NCBI RefSeq assembly: GCF_003610775.1
Contig: NZ_RAQO01000004.1
Coordinates: 310,001-374,000 of the forward strand
Source of the DNA: Alginatibacterium sediminis
GTDB taxonomy: Bacteria > Pseudomonadota > Gammaproteobacteria > Enterobacterales > Celerinatantimonadaceae
Direction: 5' to 3'
DNA: 64,000 nt
The translations under genes were made by a program, and so were the position numbers. How positions within the stretch are numbered: the first letter of the stretch is position 1; every line of letters starts with the position of its first letter. Below are positions 30,614-40,297 of the stretch, piece after piece. The notes below the pieces were generated by a model. It made no database searches, was not told where the DNA came from, and worked only from the letters and a program-made list of their open reading frames with translations.

Positions 30614-31696
30614 ATGTCATCGATGCCCAAACCTAATTTTCTAGTGTCTGCGATACAATTAGCGTTGTTGTTTTTAATGCTATATGTATGCTTTCTAATT
30701 GTGAAACCGTTTACCATTCCGGTCATATGGGGCATGATCTTAGCGATATCACTCTACCCATTGCACCTTAAGATTGCTCGCAGTTTAGGCGGACGGTTGA
30801 AACTCAGTGCAACGCTGATCAGTTTGGTTGGTATTTCGCTAATTATTTTACCCTTAGCATTATTTGGAACGGCCTCGTGGGAGCATGGTAGTCATTTTTT
30901 TGAACTTGCAACATCTGGTGAGCTTAAAGTCCCACCTCCGTCAATGAGCGTTAAAGAATGGCCGGTCTTCGGTCCAGATTTGTATAATTTTTGGCTAGCC
31001 GCTTCTCGAAATTTGGAAACGACCTTAATTACCCATGCCGCAGCTATTAAAGACATATTTGGTACGATGGTCGGCACCGTTGGAGGTATTGTTGGTAGTG
31101 CATTTGCTTTTGTTTTCTCGTTAATTATTGCTGGAATATTCCTAACTAAAGCAGAAGAAAGCTCAAAGTTTGCTTCAATTGTCGCCAGTGGTTTAGCTGG
31201 GGCTCATGGGCCAAATTTAGTTACGCTGGTGAGTCAAACGATAAAAAGTGTGGCGACAGGTGTCATTGGAGTAGCCGCAATTCAGGCGGTGGCAGCGACC
31301 ATTGGTATGGCTTTGGTTGGTATCCCGGGTTCTGCAATCTTTGGTTTAATTATTATGATATTGGCTATTTCTCAACTTCCGCCAATCATCATCTTGGGGC
31401 CAATGGCGGCCTATGTGTTTTCAGTTTCACCGGGCACACCGGCGGTGCTTTTCCTTATTTGGTCACTAGTTGTTAGCGCGAGTGATGGTTTTCTTAAACC
31501 CATGTTTTTAGGTCGCGGTATGGAAATACCGATGCTAGTCATTCTATTAGGTGCTATCGGTGGCATGCTGTTGGCAGGAATTCTTGGCTTGTTTGTCGGT
31601 GCTGTTTTCTTAGCTTTAGGCTACACCATATTTATGGCTTGGCTTGAAGGTGAACATCCACAAACATCAGAAGAGGTAGAACGTGAGCACTCCTAA
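30614..31696 (+). CDS. AI-2E family transporter (PerM-like permease)
   Basis: About 360 residues with the eight-helix AI-2E/UPF0118 layout: paired N-terminal helices, a central soluble stretch, then helices including AIQAVAATIGMALVGIPGSAIFGLI and the C-terminal GAIGGMLLAGILGLFVGAVFLALGYTIF. Family members export or exchange small molecules; the AI-2 role is established for few. The ATG at 30614 follows AAGGA; a GTG five codons upstream is less likely. First gene of an overlapping three-gene operon with an HlyD adaptor and a DUF2955 protein. Confidence 0.88.
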   Translation: MSSMPKPNFLVSAIQLALLFLMLYVCFLIVKPFTIPVIWGMILAISLYPLHLKIARSLGGRLKLSATLISLVGISLIILPLALFGTASWEHGSHFFELATSGELKVPPPSMSVKEWPVFGPDLYNFWLAASRNLETTLITHAAAIKDIFGTMVGTVGGIVGSAFAFVFSLIIAGIFLTKAEESSKFASIVASGLAGAHGPNLVTLVSQTIKSVATGVIGVAAIQAVAATIGMALVGIPGSAIFGLIIMILAISQLPPIIILGPMAAYVFSVSPGTPAVLFLIWSLVVSASDGFLKPMFLGRGMEIPMLVILLGAIGGMLLAGILGLFVGAVFLALGYTIFMAWLEGEHPQTSEEVEREHS

Positions 31697-32840
31697 ATCT
31701 CCAGCAAAGAATAAAGCTAACCAAGACGAAGAAGCGACTCAAAATCTAGATAATGTGGATCAAGATAACGACATAGTCGCGGCTAAAACCAGCAAGCGCG
31801 CATTGTACGTTTTAATTGCGTTATCGATGTTGATTTTGTTTTGGTATGTCGGCTCGGAGCGCTTAACACCGACAACTAACCAAGCCCGAGTTGAGGGCTA
31901 TTTCATCCCGTTGTCAGCTCAAGTTAGTGGGCAATTAAACAACATTACGGTGGTGAACAATCAACTGGTCAAAAAAGGGGATGTGTTAGCTGAAATTGCG
32001 CCTGAGCGTTATGAGTTAGCCATTCAAATAGCTGAAGCTAATCTGAAGTTGGCTGGCCAGGAGGTTGGTGCCGGTACCGCGAGTGTTTCATCAGCGCAAT
32101 CAGCATTAATTCAAAGCCGTAGTGATTATCAATCTATTTTGGCTGACGCCAATCGTTTATTCGCAGTTGAAGACACGGGGGTTATTCCACAAGCTGACAT
32201 CGACCGTGCTCGGGCGAAAGTAACTCAAGCCAATGCCAGAGTGCAACAAGCAGAGGCCGAATTATCGAAGGCCAAACAACAGTTAGGTGTAGCAGGGGAT
32301 GAAAACCCAAAACTCCAGTTAGCTTTGGCACAGCTTGGACAAGCACGTTTAGACCTTAGAAATACCCAAATCATTGCTCCCAGTGATGGTGGCATAACCA
32401 ATGTACAAATTGATGTAGGCCATTACGCAAGCGTAGGTCAAGCCTTGATGACCTTTATTTCAACGCGAGATGTTTGGTTAGAAGCGTCATTTCGAGAGAA
32501 TAACCTCGGCAATATGCAAGCAGGGGATACGGTCGAGATTATATTAGATAGCGCACCAGGTCAGCTGTTTAAAGGCGAGCTGGTATCTATAGGTTTTGGG
32601 GTCTCTGATGGGCAAACAGATGTGATCGGTAGTTTACCAACTATCGCCAATCAAGCTGGATGGTTTCGCGCGGCGCAACGTTTTCCGGTTGTTATTCGGT
32701 TCGATGAGAACCAAGCGCATGGATTGAGACGTTTTGGTGGTCAAGCCGATGTGGTTGTGTATACACAAAAGGCAGCACTTACTAAATACTTAGCCAAGCT
32801 TAGTATTCGAATAAAGAGCTGGCTTAACTATGTCTACTAG
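31683..32840 (+). CDS. HlyD-family periplasmic adaptor (EmrA/AaeA-like)
   Basis: 385 residues: a cytoplasmic N-terminal tail rich in acidic/polar residues, one membrane anchor (RALYVLIALSMLILFWYVG, about 39-57), a barrel-sandwich half (ARVEGYFIPLSAQVSGQL), a coiled-coil hairpin (about 110-210, with ARAKVTQANARVQQAEAELSKAKQQL) and the second lipoyl half NTQIIAPSDGGITNVQI. The GTG start overlaps the preceding gene by 14 bp and its end overlaps the DUF2955 gene by 11 bp, so all three are co-expressed. Predicted to link the inner-membrane component to export. Confidence 0.9.
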   Translation: MSTPKSPAKNKANQDEEATQNLDNVDQDNDIVAAKTSKRALYVLIALSMLILFWYVGSERLTPTTNQARVEGYFIPLSAQVSGQLNNITVVNNQLVKKGDVLAEIAPERYELAIQIAEANLKLAGQEVGAGTASVSSAQSALIQSRSDYQSILADANRLFAVEDTGVIPQADIDRARAKVTQANARVQQAEAELSKAKQQLGVAGDENPKLQLALAQLGQARLDLRNTQIIAPSDGGITNVQIDVGHYASVGQALMTFISTRDVWLEASFRENNLGNMQAGDTVEIILDSAPGQLFKGELVSIGFGVSDGQTDVIGSLPTIANQAGWFRAAQRFPVVIRFDENQAHGLRRFGGQADVVVYTQKAALTKYLAKLSIRIKSWLNYVY

Positions 32841-33903
32841 TACGGGCGCTGTAAATTGGCGACAAAACCCATACTTGATTAAAATAATTCGCTTTACCTT
32901 TGGTGTGACAATAGCTTTAGTACTTAGTAGCACTTTTCAATGGTCTTTGTCCTTTATAGCGCCATTGTTTGTGGCGATGTTCTTAGGTCCGCCAAGTCAG
33001 CCTTTAACCTGGGCATCAATTCGACTTATCACCTTGGGAGTTGCGGCAGTTTTGTCTGTTGGGTTGTTGATTGCGGTCGCGACTGCCCATATCCCAATAT
33101 TATGCCTATTACTGGTACTCAGTGGTTTGTACTTTGCGTATTACTTGGGAAACACCGGGCAAAACCCATTGTTGGTGATCATGTTAATGGTTGGTCTTAG
33201 CATTATTCCTATGATGGGGGTTAATTTCAGAGACCTTGCCTTAAACTTTACCCTTGGCTTCGTATGGAATCTGTTTTTAGCTTTGTCTTTAGTTTGGTTG
33301 TGTCACACTGTTTTTCCTAATCCCATAAGTCGTAGTGCGAATAAGGTCATAACAAAACCTAAAAAGCCAGCAATCGATAAATCAAAGGCATCACGAGACG
33401 CACTAACGAGTACGGTGATACTAAGCCCGTTGCTAGTTTATTTTTATCTATTTAACGAAATGAGCAATGTCTTGGTACTGTGTTTTGCGGTCCTTTTTTT
33501 GCAAAACCCAACAGCGTTTAGCAGCATTAAAGCTTCGCTGGTGTCACTTTCGATTAATACCGTTGCTTGTGTCTACGCAGCGATCATTATGGTTGTATTG
33601 CAAATGGTGCCACATGTCGGGTTTTTTACTGTGGTTATGGCTTTTGTTTGTCTTTATTTTGGCTACAAAATTTTCCTTAGCGCTAATGGTGCTGCTCATA
33701 GTTCAGCACTTAATCCCATTTTGGTGCTTATTGGTTCAACGATTGTTACCGATCCGTCAAGCTTCGACGATAAATTGTGGCTTCGGCTGCTACAGATTAG
33801 TTGTGTTCCCGTGTATTTTGCTTTTGCGTTTCATATTGCACGTGCTTTCAGGCCTCGCGCAAAACCAAATGCTGTTGGTTCGTCGACTATTCCTACAGAG
33901 TAG
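32830..33903 (+). CDS. DUF2955/FUSC-like membrane protein
   Basis: 357 residues with about ten hydrophobic segments in two blocks of five or six, separated by a basic loop (ANKVITKPKKPAIDKSKASRD). The FSWSL-like N-terminal part (FQWSLSFIAPLFVAMFLGPP) is typical of DUF2955 proteins, distant relatives of the aromatic acid exporter AaeB. Next to an HlyD adaptor it probably forms the inner-membrane part of an efflux system. Substrate unknown. Confidence 0.85.
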   Translation: MSTSTGAVNWRQNPYLIKIIRFTFGVTIALVLSSTFQWSLSFIAPLFVAMFLGPPSQPLTWASIRLITLGVAAVLSVGLLIAVATAHIPILCLLLVLSGLYFAYYLGNTGQNPLLVIMLMVGLSIIPMMGVNFRDLALNFTLGFVWNLFLALSLVWLCHTVFPNPISRSANKVITKPKKPAIDKSKASRDALTSTVILSPLLVYFYLFNEMSNVLVLCFAVLFLQNPTAFSSIKASLVSLSINTVACVYAAIIMVVLQMVPHVGFFTVVMAFVCLYFGYKIFLSANGAAHSSALNPILVLIGSTIVTDPSSFDDKLWLRLLQISCVPVYFAFAFHIARAFRPRAKPNAVGSSTIPTE

Positions 33904-34137
33904 ATGGGCTTCATTAGTTGTATATGAAATTGCTTAAATCTAGGAAAAATTGCAGTTATTACTTGGCCTAATGACAGCGTTTTTGACGCTGATATAAGTG
34001 ATAGTAATCGACTAGCTGATTAAATAGTGAGTAGGATTGGTATTGTCAGTGAAGGTGAAATATATACATAAGGTTGCTTGGTGTTGGCGATGCAAAAATG
34101 ATTAAAAATGGGTTTGTTTATTCAAAATTGTTCAAAT

Positions 34138-36096
34138 TTAACGCACGGACTGGAAAAAGCTAACCACGGTTCCTTTTCCTTTTGCTTTAGCGCTATACAT
34201 GGCTTTATCTGCAGAGCGTAGCACCTGCTCTGAGGTTTCTGGTATGTTACGCTGAGTCATATGCACACCGATGCTCACGCCTACCTTTAACTCGAGCCCT
34301 TCAAAAATTATGGGCTGCGCAACCGTCTCAAGTACTCTTTTTGCAAGGTGATCTGCTCCCGAATTGTCAGTATGACGAAGAACAATTACAAATTCGTCTC
34401 CGGCTAAACGAGCAACTAGGTCTTGGTTCCTAACCAATTGTTGCATTCGAACAGCGATTGTTTTTAACACAGCGTCACCTGCGACATGACCATGGTTATC
34501 ATTGATGGCTTTAAATCCGTCTAAATCCATGTAAATGATAGCGAAGCTTCCCAATTGTCCTTTGGCTATAATTGACTCAAGACTCCCGTACAGCTGGGCG
34601 CGATTGGCCAAACCCGTTAAGCTATCATGATGGGCGAGATATTCTAGACGCTCTACTTCTTTAACATTACTAATATCTGAAACGATTAGCACGATGTCAT
34701 TGCCAAGTTCTTTGTTGTTGGATACTAGAGGATTTGCTTTTACCGACAGCGGAATTGAACGACCACTTTTGTGTTCTTCCCAAACCTCTCCTTGCCACAT
34801 GTTAAACGTTTTTAAACTGTCATTTGCAGTGTGTAAAAGGTTTCTAAGCTGATGCCATGGCGTTATATCGTCGAGTGTTTTACCAACTAGTTCTATCTCT
34901 GAGTAGCCAAGTAATTGCACGAAAGCAGGATTGGTCATTGTGATCTGAAACTTAGGATTAAGAACTAAAATGCCATCTTGGCTATTTTCAAAAACCCGTG
35001 CCATTAATTGTTGGCGCTGCAGATGTTTTTCCTGTTCGGTGACGTCTTCTATTGTGAATAGGCTCCAACCAATGTGTGGTAGTTCACTGCTGGTGACCCT
35101 CAGTTGTCGCTTCTCTCCAGAAGATCTTTCGAATTGGGTTCTAGCTCCTATCAAAAAGCTTGATTGTTTGAGTGCATCTTGAAGTTTTTCTGCTTCAAAT
35201 TGAAGATAGTTACTAATTGAATTACCTTCTAGTTGAGGCCTACTTTGACCAAATAACTCTAAGGCTTTTATATTGCTTAATTTGATAGTGCCGAAACTAT
35301 CAGCAACGATTAAGGCGTACTGAGCGGACTCAATAACTTCGTTAGCATAGGCTTTTTCTTGTTCTAGTCTTTCTAGTGTCTGTTCGATTTCAATGCCTTG
35401 TTTGGTGAGTTCTTCGCCCATGTTATTAAAGCCTTGAACTAGATTTCCAAGCTCATCGTTGGCATGGGTATCTACAGCTTGCCATTGTTGTTTGGTTCCA
35501 CTTAAGCCACGCACTGCTGAGTTCAGTTTCTCGACGGGCGCAATAACGTGGGAGTTAATACGATAATAGAGAAACAAACCCGTGAGGGCGCACAAAACTA
35601 AGTAGAATATGGCTTGCCGCAAAGCATTACTCCAGTCAAATAAGCTTTGCGCATTAACCACCACTGTTAATGTACCAAGTTTATCTGCACCTAACATCAC
35701 GGGCACTTGGCTAAAGAGCTCACGCTGATAAATGAAGCTTCGTTGCCTTGCTAAATTTTGTTCGACTAAAGGTGGGAATTCATAGACAGAATTTGAACTA
35801 GCACTGTACTGTGAAAAATGCGGTTGATTGTTCAGTGATAAAACCGCATATAACACTTGTGGATCGGCTGAAAATGTATCCATCACTTCTAAGGCTGCAT
35901 CTTGATCTTCAAATAGGACTGCAGCGCTTAAATTAATTGCAACGCCTTTACTTAGCACCTCTATATGGCTAATCAAACTGTGTTCAGCTTCTTTACGATA
36001 GTTGTAGTCGCTTACCAGCTGAAATACGATAAACAAGCCTAAAATGGATGCAAATAAAGGAAAAACTATGCGTCGACGTAGAGAAATAAATTTCAT
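34138..36096 (-). CDS. CHASE8-HAMP-PAS-GGDEF diguanylate cyclase, YfiN-like
   Basis: 652 residues. The first membrane helix is at about 10-29, followed by a periplasmic domain with the CHASE8-like pattern LSAAVLFEDQDAALEVMDTFSADPQVLYAVL, then a second helix (FYLVLCALTGLFLYYRI) and a HAMP segment ending DELGNLVQGFNNMGEEL. Two PAS domains follow (about 255-365 and 370-490), then GGDEF. The signature reads AGDEF (about 565-569) instead of GGDEF, with an RNQD I-site five residues before; AGDEF enzymes are active in some proteins. The start codon directly abuts the stop of the YfiR-like gene. Confidence 0.9.
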   Translation of the reverse strand: MKFISLRRRIVFPLFASILGLFIVFQLVSDYNYRKEAEHSLISHIEVLSKGVAINLSAAVLFEDQDAALEVMDTFSADPQVLYAVLSLNNQPHFSQYSASSNSVYEFPPLVEQNLARQRSFIYQRELFSQVPVMLGADKLGTLTVVVNAQSLFDWSNALRQAIFYLVLCALTGLFLYYRINSHVIAPVEKLNSAVRGLSGTKQQWQAVDTHANDELGNLVQGFNNMGEELTKQGIEIEQTLERLEQEKAYANEVIESAQYALIVADSFGTIKLSNIKALELFGQSRPQLEGNSISNYLQFEAEKLQDALKQSSFLIGARTQFERSSGEKRQLRVTSSELPHIGWSLFTIEDVTEQEKHLQRQQLMARVFENSQDGILVLNPKFQITMTNPAFVQLLGYSEIELVGKTLDDITPWHQLRNLLHTANDSLKTFNMWQGEVWEEHKSGRSIPLSVKANPLVSNNKELGNDIVLIVSDISNVKEVERLEYLAHHDSLTGLANRAQLYGSLESIIAKGQLGSFAIIYMDLDGFKAINDNHGHVAGDAVLKTIAVRMQQLVRNQDLVARLAGDEFVIVLRHTDNSGADHLAKRVLETVAQPIIFEGLELKVGVSIGVHMTQRNIPETSEQVLRSADKAMYSAKAKGKGTVVSFFQSVR

Positions 36097-36621
36097 CTAG
36101 CTACCTCTCTCAATTTTAGAGATTCGCATAAACTTACTACTAATCGAAAAGCGATCAGACTTGCTTTCTTTTAAGTTGACTATGGGTTGGATTTTGTCTT
36201 TGATTTGGCGCAGCTCTATCGTTCCACCACTTTTAGCAAAACCTTTTTTACTACTTACGGTCACAGTTTGTGCTGACAGCTCACTATCAACAATTGTTTT
36301 GGATACATAAAGCACATCACAAGGCCGACCTTGTTCGTTAGTGACAATATCCAAGCCGCGGATAGATTTCCCCTTGGTGATAGTTACGAAGGTGCGGCTT
36401 AATTGTTGGTCATCACGGATACAAAAATAGAGTTTAGTTTTTTGAGATTCATTGCTCCATTTTACGAAGTTAGCAATTTGATATAGGTAGGCGGCCTTGA
36501 CCTCATGCGGCTTATAGGGAGCGGCGAGGGCAAAACTAGTAGCTGCGAAACTTAGTAAAACTATACTAAGTAATGCATGCTTAAAACTCGAGTGAAATTC
36601 GAGCACGAACTTGCGGTTCAT
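36097..36621 (-). CDS. YfiR family (DUF4154) periplasmic protein
   Basis: 174 residues from the ATG at 36621. A signal peptide (MNRKFVLEFHSSFKHALLSI... to SFALAAP) is followed by PHEVKAAYLYQIANFVKWS, the DUF4154/YfiR signature. In Pseudomonas YfiR is a periplasmic repressor of the CHASE8-type cyclase YfiN; the neighbouring cyclase fits that pairing. The start lies 41 bp inside the end of the upstream receptor gene. Two cysteines remain (in YFCIRDD and RPCDVLYV) that could form a redox-sensitive disulfide, as reported for YfiR. Confidence 0.88.
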   Translation of the reverse strand: MNRKFVLEFHSSFKHALLSIVLLSFAATSFALAAPYKPHEVKAAYLYQIANFVKWSNESQKTKLYFCIRDDQQLSRTFVTITKGKSIRGLDIVTNEQGRPCDVLYVSKTIVDSELSAQTVTVSSKKGFAKSGGTIELRQIKDKIQPIVNLKESKSDRFSISSKFMRISKIERGS

Positions 36622-38539
36622 TTTGATAATGTTGCCATGAGTCAATAGTAGAGCTTCCACCTATGTTTTGACCGATAAGTTCAAGCCGTGGTAGAGCTGG
36701 TTGATGTTGCCATGCTAGTCTAGCATCAAAGCTGATATAGTCATCGTAACTAAAAGAATCGGCAATTTCCGGGAAACGAGTCGATTGGTACCTTGTAACA
36801 ACATCAAACTGCCATTGGTGGTTTATTTCCCACAACATCTGAAGACTGGCTAAATGTTGGCTATCTAGGCCAATGTCGTAATCAACCCAGCACTCATCAC
36901 TTGGAACTGAGCTTGCGCAACTGCCTTCTAGTGTCAGAAAGCTATAGCTTAAATAGAATTCTAGGCTATCACTGTGTTTATAGAAGGAAGATGCTTCGAT
37001 ACCTCTGGTTTTAGCAAGATAGTCGTTAGTAGGTACAACTATATCTAGGTAATTATCCGTATACTCTCCAGTGTAATAGTACGAACGAAGATCTGAATAA
37101 TCCGAGATGAAAGCGGTTAAATCGGCATAAAACTGATAATTGGGTGTAAAGCGGTAACCCGCTTCAAGGGTTTCAACCGATTCATTTGCTAGATGCGGAT
37201 TTGGTCGGTAAAAGGTGTAGTCATCTACAAATGTTGTATCGGTATCGAAGTAAGAGGGCAGCATGCTCATTTTCGAGTAACCAGACCAAACTGCATGGGT
37301 ATCATTGAACTTATATAAACCGCGAATCTGAGGTGATAACTCCCATTTGTTACTGCGATCTAGGTATTCTGTTTTAATCCCAATCAGTGTGGAAAAAGCC
37401 GCACTCCATTGTGATTGGGCTTGTATATAAGCGTTAAAAATAGTGTCTTTTATGTCAAGTTCTTCGGTAAATCCATAAAGGACACCGTATTCGGGATAAT
37501 CCGCCGAACCAATTCCTTTATCAAAATGCAGGTCTAAATGGCGCAAGCCAGTGCCGATGGTAATGTCGCTACGATTATTTGCTTCAAAATGATAATTGGT
37601 ATCGAAATCATAGGTACGATAATTACCTGAACTAAAGAGATCATCGTCTTGGTCATAATTCATATACAAAGAGGTATTAAGTGTTGAACCGTTGGCTTGA
37701 GTTAGTTCATGATTTAACTGCGCATAGTAGGAATGACTGTCAAGTTCGAGGGTTTGTGTTTCGTAATAAATCGAGTAATCCTCATTATAACGAGAGCGTT
37801 CTCCCCCTAACCTGAAAGTTGTTTTATTTGAAGTGCCGTAGTGCTCTAGTGTTAATCCTGAGACTTCTGAGCGTCGAGAATAGGCCTCATTGCTTAATGT
37901 TAGGGGTACATTTCGTTGTTGGTAGAACACCCGGGCATAAATGTCGTTATCAAAGGCATGACCGTAACGCAGTGCAACAGCATTTTCATCATATTTACCA
38001 AGGTTCACTTCAGCGTAAGCACCGACGGTTGCTTGGGCACTTTTGGTAATAATGTTGACTACGCCGTTAGCAGCATTTGAGCCCCACATGGTTCCACCTT
38101 GGCCCCTAAGTACCTCAATTCTGTCAATATCATGTAGCAAGTAATCCAAGTCGGACCAATATACACCGCCATACATTGGGCTAAATACACTACGGCCATC
38201 AACTAATACCAACATTTTGTTGTATAGGCTGTCGTGAAACCCTCGAGCTGACACGTTATAACCCTGTTCGTTGTACTTCGCGCTAAAAAAGCCAGGCACT
38301 AAAGTCATAACTTCGGCTATTGAATCATAGCCGCTACGTTTAATCCGCTCGTTACTAAGTACAAAAACGGAAGAGGGAATGTCGGAAAGCTTCTGTGAGG
38401 TTTTACTAGCGCTTTCCATTTCAACGTCGAGCATAGACAGGGACTCGAGGTCTAGGTTCATTAGATCATCGAGGTCGTCCGCAAGGGTGGTCATTGGTAG
38501 TAAAGAAGACACTAGCAGTATAGTGGAAGTCCGTTTCAT
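36581..38539 (-). CDS. TonB-dependent outer-membrane receptor
   Basis: 652 residues. It has a signal peptide (MKRTSTILLVSSLLPMTTLA), then a plug domain (SQKLSDIPSSVFVLSNERIKRSGY, DRIEVLRGQGGTMWGSNAANGVVNIITK) and a 22-strand-type barrel ending in a terminal aromatic residue (RARISLEF). The N-terminal DDLMNLDLESLSMLDVEM segment before the plug is typical of small receptors found next to YfiR/GGDEF genes. Ligand unknown. First gene of the receptor-YfiR-cyclase operon. Confidence 0.92.
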   Translation of the reverse strand: MKRTSTILLVSSLLPMTTLADDLDDLMNLDLESLSMLDVEMESASKTSQKLSDIPSSVFVLSNERIKRSGYDSIAEVMTLVPGFFSAKYNEQGYNVSARGFHDSLYNKMLVLVDGRSVFSPMYGGVYWSDLDYLLHDIDRIEVLRGQGGTMWGSNAANGVVNIITKSAQATVGAYAEVNLGKYDENAVALRYGHAFDNDIYARVFYQQRNVPLTLSNEAYSRRSEVSGLTLEHYGTSNKTTFRLGGERSRYNEDYSIYYETQTLELDSHSYYAQLNHELTQANGSTLNTSLYMNYDQDDDLFSSGNYRTYDFDTNYHFEANNRSDITIGTGLRHLDLHFDKGIGSADYPEYGVLYGFTEELDIKDTIFNAYIQAQSQWSAAFSTLIGIKTEYLDRSNKWELSPQIRGLYKFNDTHAVWSGYSKMSMLPSYFDTDTTFVDDYTFYRPNPHLANESVETLEAGYRFTPNYQFYADLTAFISDYSDLRSYYYTGEYTDNYLDIVVPTNDYLAKTRGIEASSFYKHSDSLEFYLSYSFLTLEGSCASSVPSDECWVDYDIGLDSQHLASLQMLWEINHQWQFDVVTRYQSTRFPEIADSFSYDDYISFDARLAWQHQPALPRLELIGQNIGGSSTIDSWQHYQNEPQVRARISLEF

Positions 38540-38615
38540 AGCCTGTACCTAGTTAAATTTGGGCTATATCAAGTGACACGCTGTAGATGGCACTTAAAAA
38601 GCTCAGAATTAATGC

Positions 38616-38637
38616 AATTGCACACCCTTGTGCGATT
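38616..38637. promoter_or_regulatory. Near-perfect palindrome upstream of the TonB receptor gene
   Basis: Arms AATTGCACA and TGTGCGATT around a 4-bp CCCT centre pair at eight of nine positions. It lies about 77-98 bp before the receptor start codon, a reasonable operator position. The half-site TGCAC recalls NtrC-type sites but the spacing is one base shorter, so the factor is not named. Confidence 0.5.
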
Positions 38638-38782
38638 TAAGGCACGCAATATACTTACTACAACATACAAATTAAATAGTTGCTGAGGCTTTAACCCCAC
38701 AAAATATAATTGTTTTATATGCCAACAAGCTATTCGAGTGCTTTGCGTGCAAATTAGTCAATTATAAGTATCTGTTACGAAG

Positions 38783-40285
38783 TTAGCTGGCTTTGTGGGG
38801 GCAAGTTGCTAAATCTTTAAGATATCCTTGCTCGTCTTCAGTTTGTAGAACGACATCAAACTGCCACAGTCGGTGAACGTGCTTTAAAACTTCTTCGTAG
38901 CCCTTTTGCAGGGGAATTTCTTGCTGCGGTATATAACGCAAAGTTAACGAGCGATCGCCTTGGATATCAACATTCACCACTTGAATGTTGGCCTCTATAT
39001 TACTGAGATTATATTGGGAGCTAAGCGCCTCACGGACCTTTTGGTAACCTGCATCATTATGAATAGCGCTTACTTCAATATAATCGTTCGCACTTTTATC
39101 ACTGATCGCGAACAGTTTTAGATCGCGCATCACCTTAGGTGACAAATACTGACTGATAAAGCTTTCGTCCTTAAAATTTTGCATTGCAAAATGCATTGTC
39201 GTCAACCAATCACTGCCGGCGATATCTGGGAACCAACGACGATCTTCTTCAGTCGGTTCTTGGCAAATTCGTTGGATATCGCGCATCATCGCGAAGCCAA
39301 GTGCGTAAGGGTTTATACCAGAAAAACCGGGGTGATTGTATGGCACTTGCATCACCACTCCCGTGTGACTATGCAGGACTTCAAGTAACACTTTCTCAGT
39401 GACAATACCTTCATCAAACAGATAGTTCATAATGGTGTAGTGCCAAAATGTTGCCCAACCTTCATTCATCACCTGAGTTTGACGCTGGGGATAAAAGTAC
39501 TGACTTATTTTTCTTACAATGCGAACAATTTCGCGCTGCCATGTATCGAGCAAAGGTGCATGCTTCTCAATGAAATAGAGTAAATTCTCTTCAGGTTGAG
39601 CTGGAAAATTAGGCGCTGTGCTATCCTTGGTTTGTGCGTGTTTAGGTAGAGTTCGCCATAAATCGTTCACTTGGCTTTGCAAATACTTTGCGCGGTCTTC
39701 TTGGCGCTGCTGTTCTTCTAGTAGTGAAATTGGGCTAGGGCGCTTGTAACGATCGACGCCATAATTCATTAAGGCATGACAGCTATCTAACATTTGCTCT
39801 ACAGCTTCCTCTCCGTGCTTTATCTCGCATTCTCGGATGTAGTTTTTGGCAAAAACTAAATAGTCGATAATCGAGCTGGCGTCAGTCCAGGCTTGGAACA
39901 AGTAGTTATTTTTAAAAAAAGAGTTATGTCCATAGCAAGCATGCGCCATCACCAAAGCCTGCATTGCAATACTGTTTTCTTCCATTAAATAGGATATACA
40001 AGGATCGCTATTAATCACGATTTCATAAGCTAATCCCATTTGTCCACGTTTGTAGGTTTGTTCAGTTTGAATAAAGCGTTTTCCATAAGACCAATGATGG
40101 TAGCCGATTGGCATGCCGACACTTGAATAGGCGTCCATCATTTGCTCGGCAGTGATGATTTCGATTTGGTTTGGATAGGTATCGAGCTTAAAATGTTCGG
40201 CAGCTTTGGCAATCTCAACGTGATATTGCTCAAGCATGGAAAAAGTCCATTCAGGACCATCATCTAGCGGGTAGTTTTGCGCCAT
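38783..40285 (-). CDS. SpoVR family protein (YcgB)
   Basis: 500 residues of the SpoVR family, conserved in proteobacteria with PrkA and YeaH but of uncertain biochemistry. Diagnostic segments: EWTFSMLEQYHVEIAKAAEHF, YPNQIEIITAEQMMDAYSSVGMPIGYHHWSYGK, NSDPCISYLMEENS and HSHTGVVMQVPYNHPGFSGINPYALGFAM. It is last in the prkA-yeaH-spoVR cluster, 12 bp after yeaH, with GAGG before the start. Confidence 0.93.
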   Translation of the reverse strand: MAQNYPLDDGPEWTFSMLEQYHVEIAKAAEHFKLDTYPNQIEIITAEQMMDAYSSVGMPIGYHHWSYGKRFIQTEQTYKRGQMGLAYEIVINSDPCISYLMEENSIAMQALVMAHACYGHNSFFKNNYLFQAWTDASSIIDYLVFAKNYIRECEIKHGEEAVEQMLDSCHALMNYGVDRYKRPSPISLLEEQQRQEDRAKYLQSQVNDLWRTLPKHAQTKDSTAPNFPAQPEENLLYFIEKHAPLLDTWQREIVRIVRKISQYFYPQRQTQVMNEGWATFWHYTIMNYLFDEGIVTEKVLLEVLHSHTGVVMQVPYNHPGFSGINPYALGFAMMRDIQRICQEPTEEDRRWFPDIAGSDWLTTMHFAMQNFKDESFISQYLSPKVMRDLKLFAISDKSANDYIEVSAIHNDAGYQKVREALSSQYNLSNIEANIQVVNVDIQGDRSLTLRYIPQQEIPLQKGYEEVLKHVHRLWQFDVVLQTEDEQGYLKDLATCPHKAS

Positions 40286-40297
40286 ATAAACGTTCCT

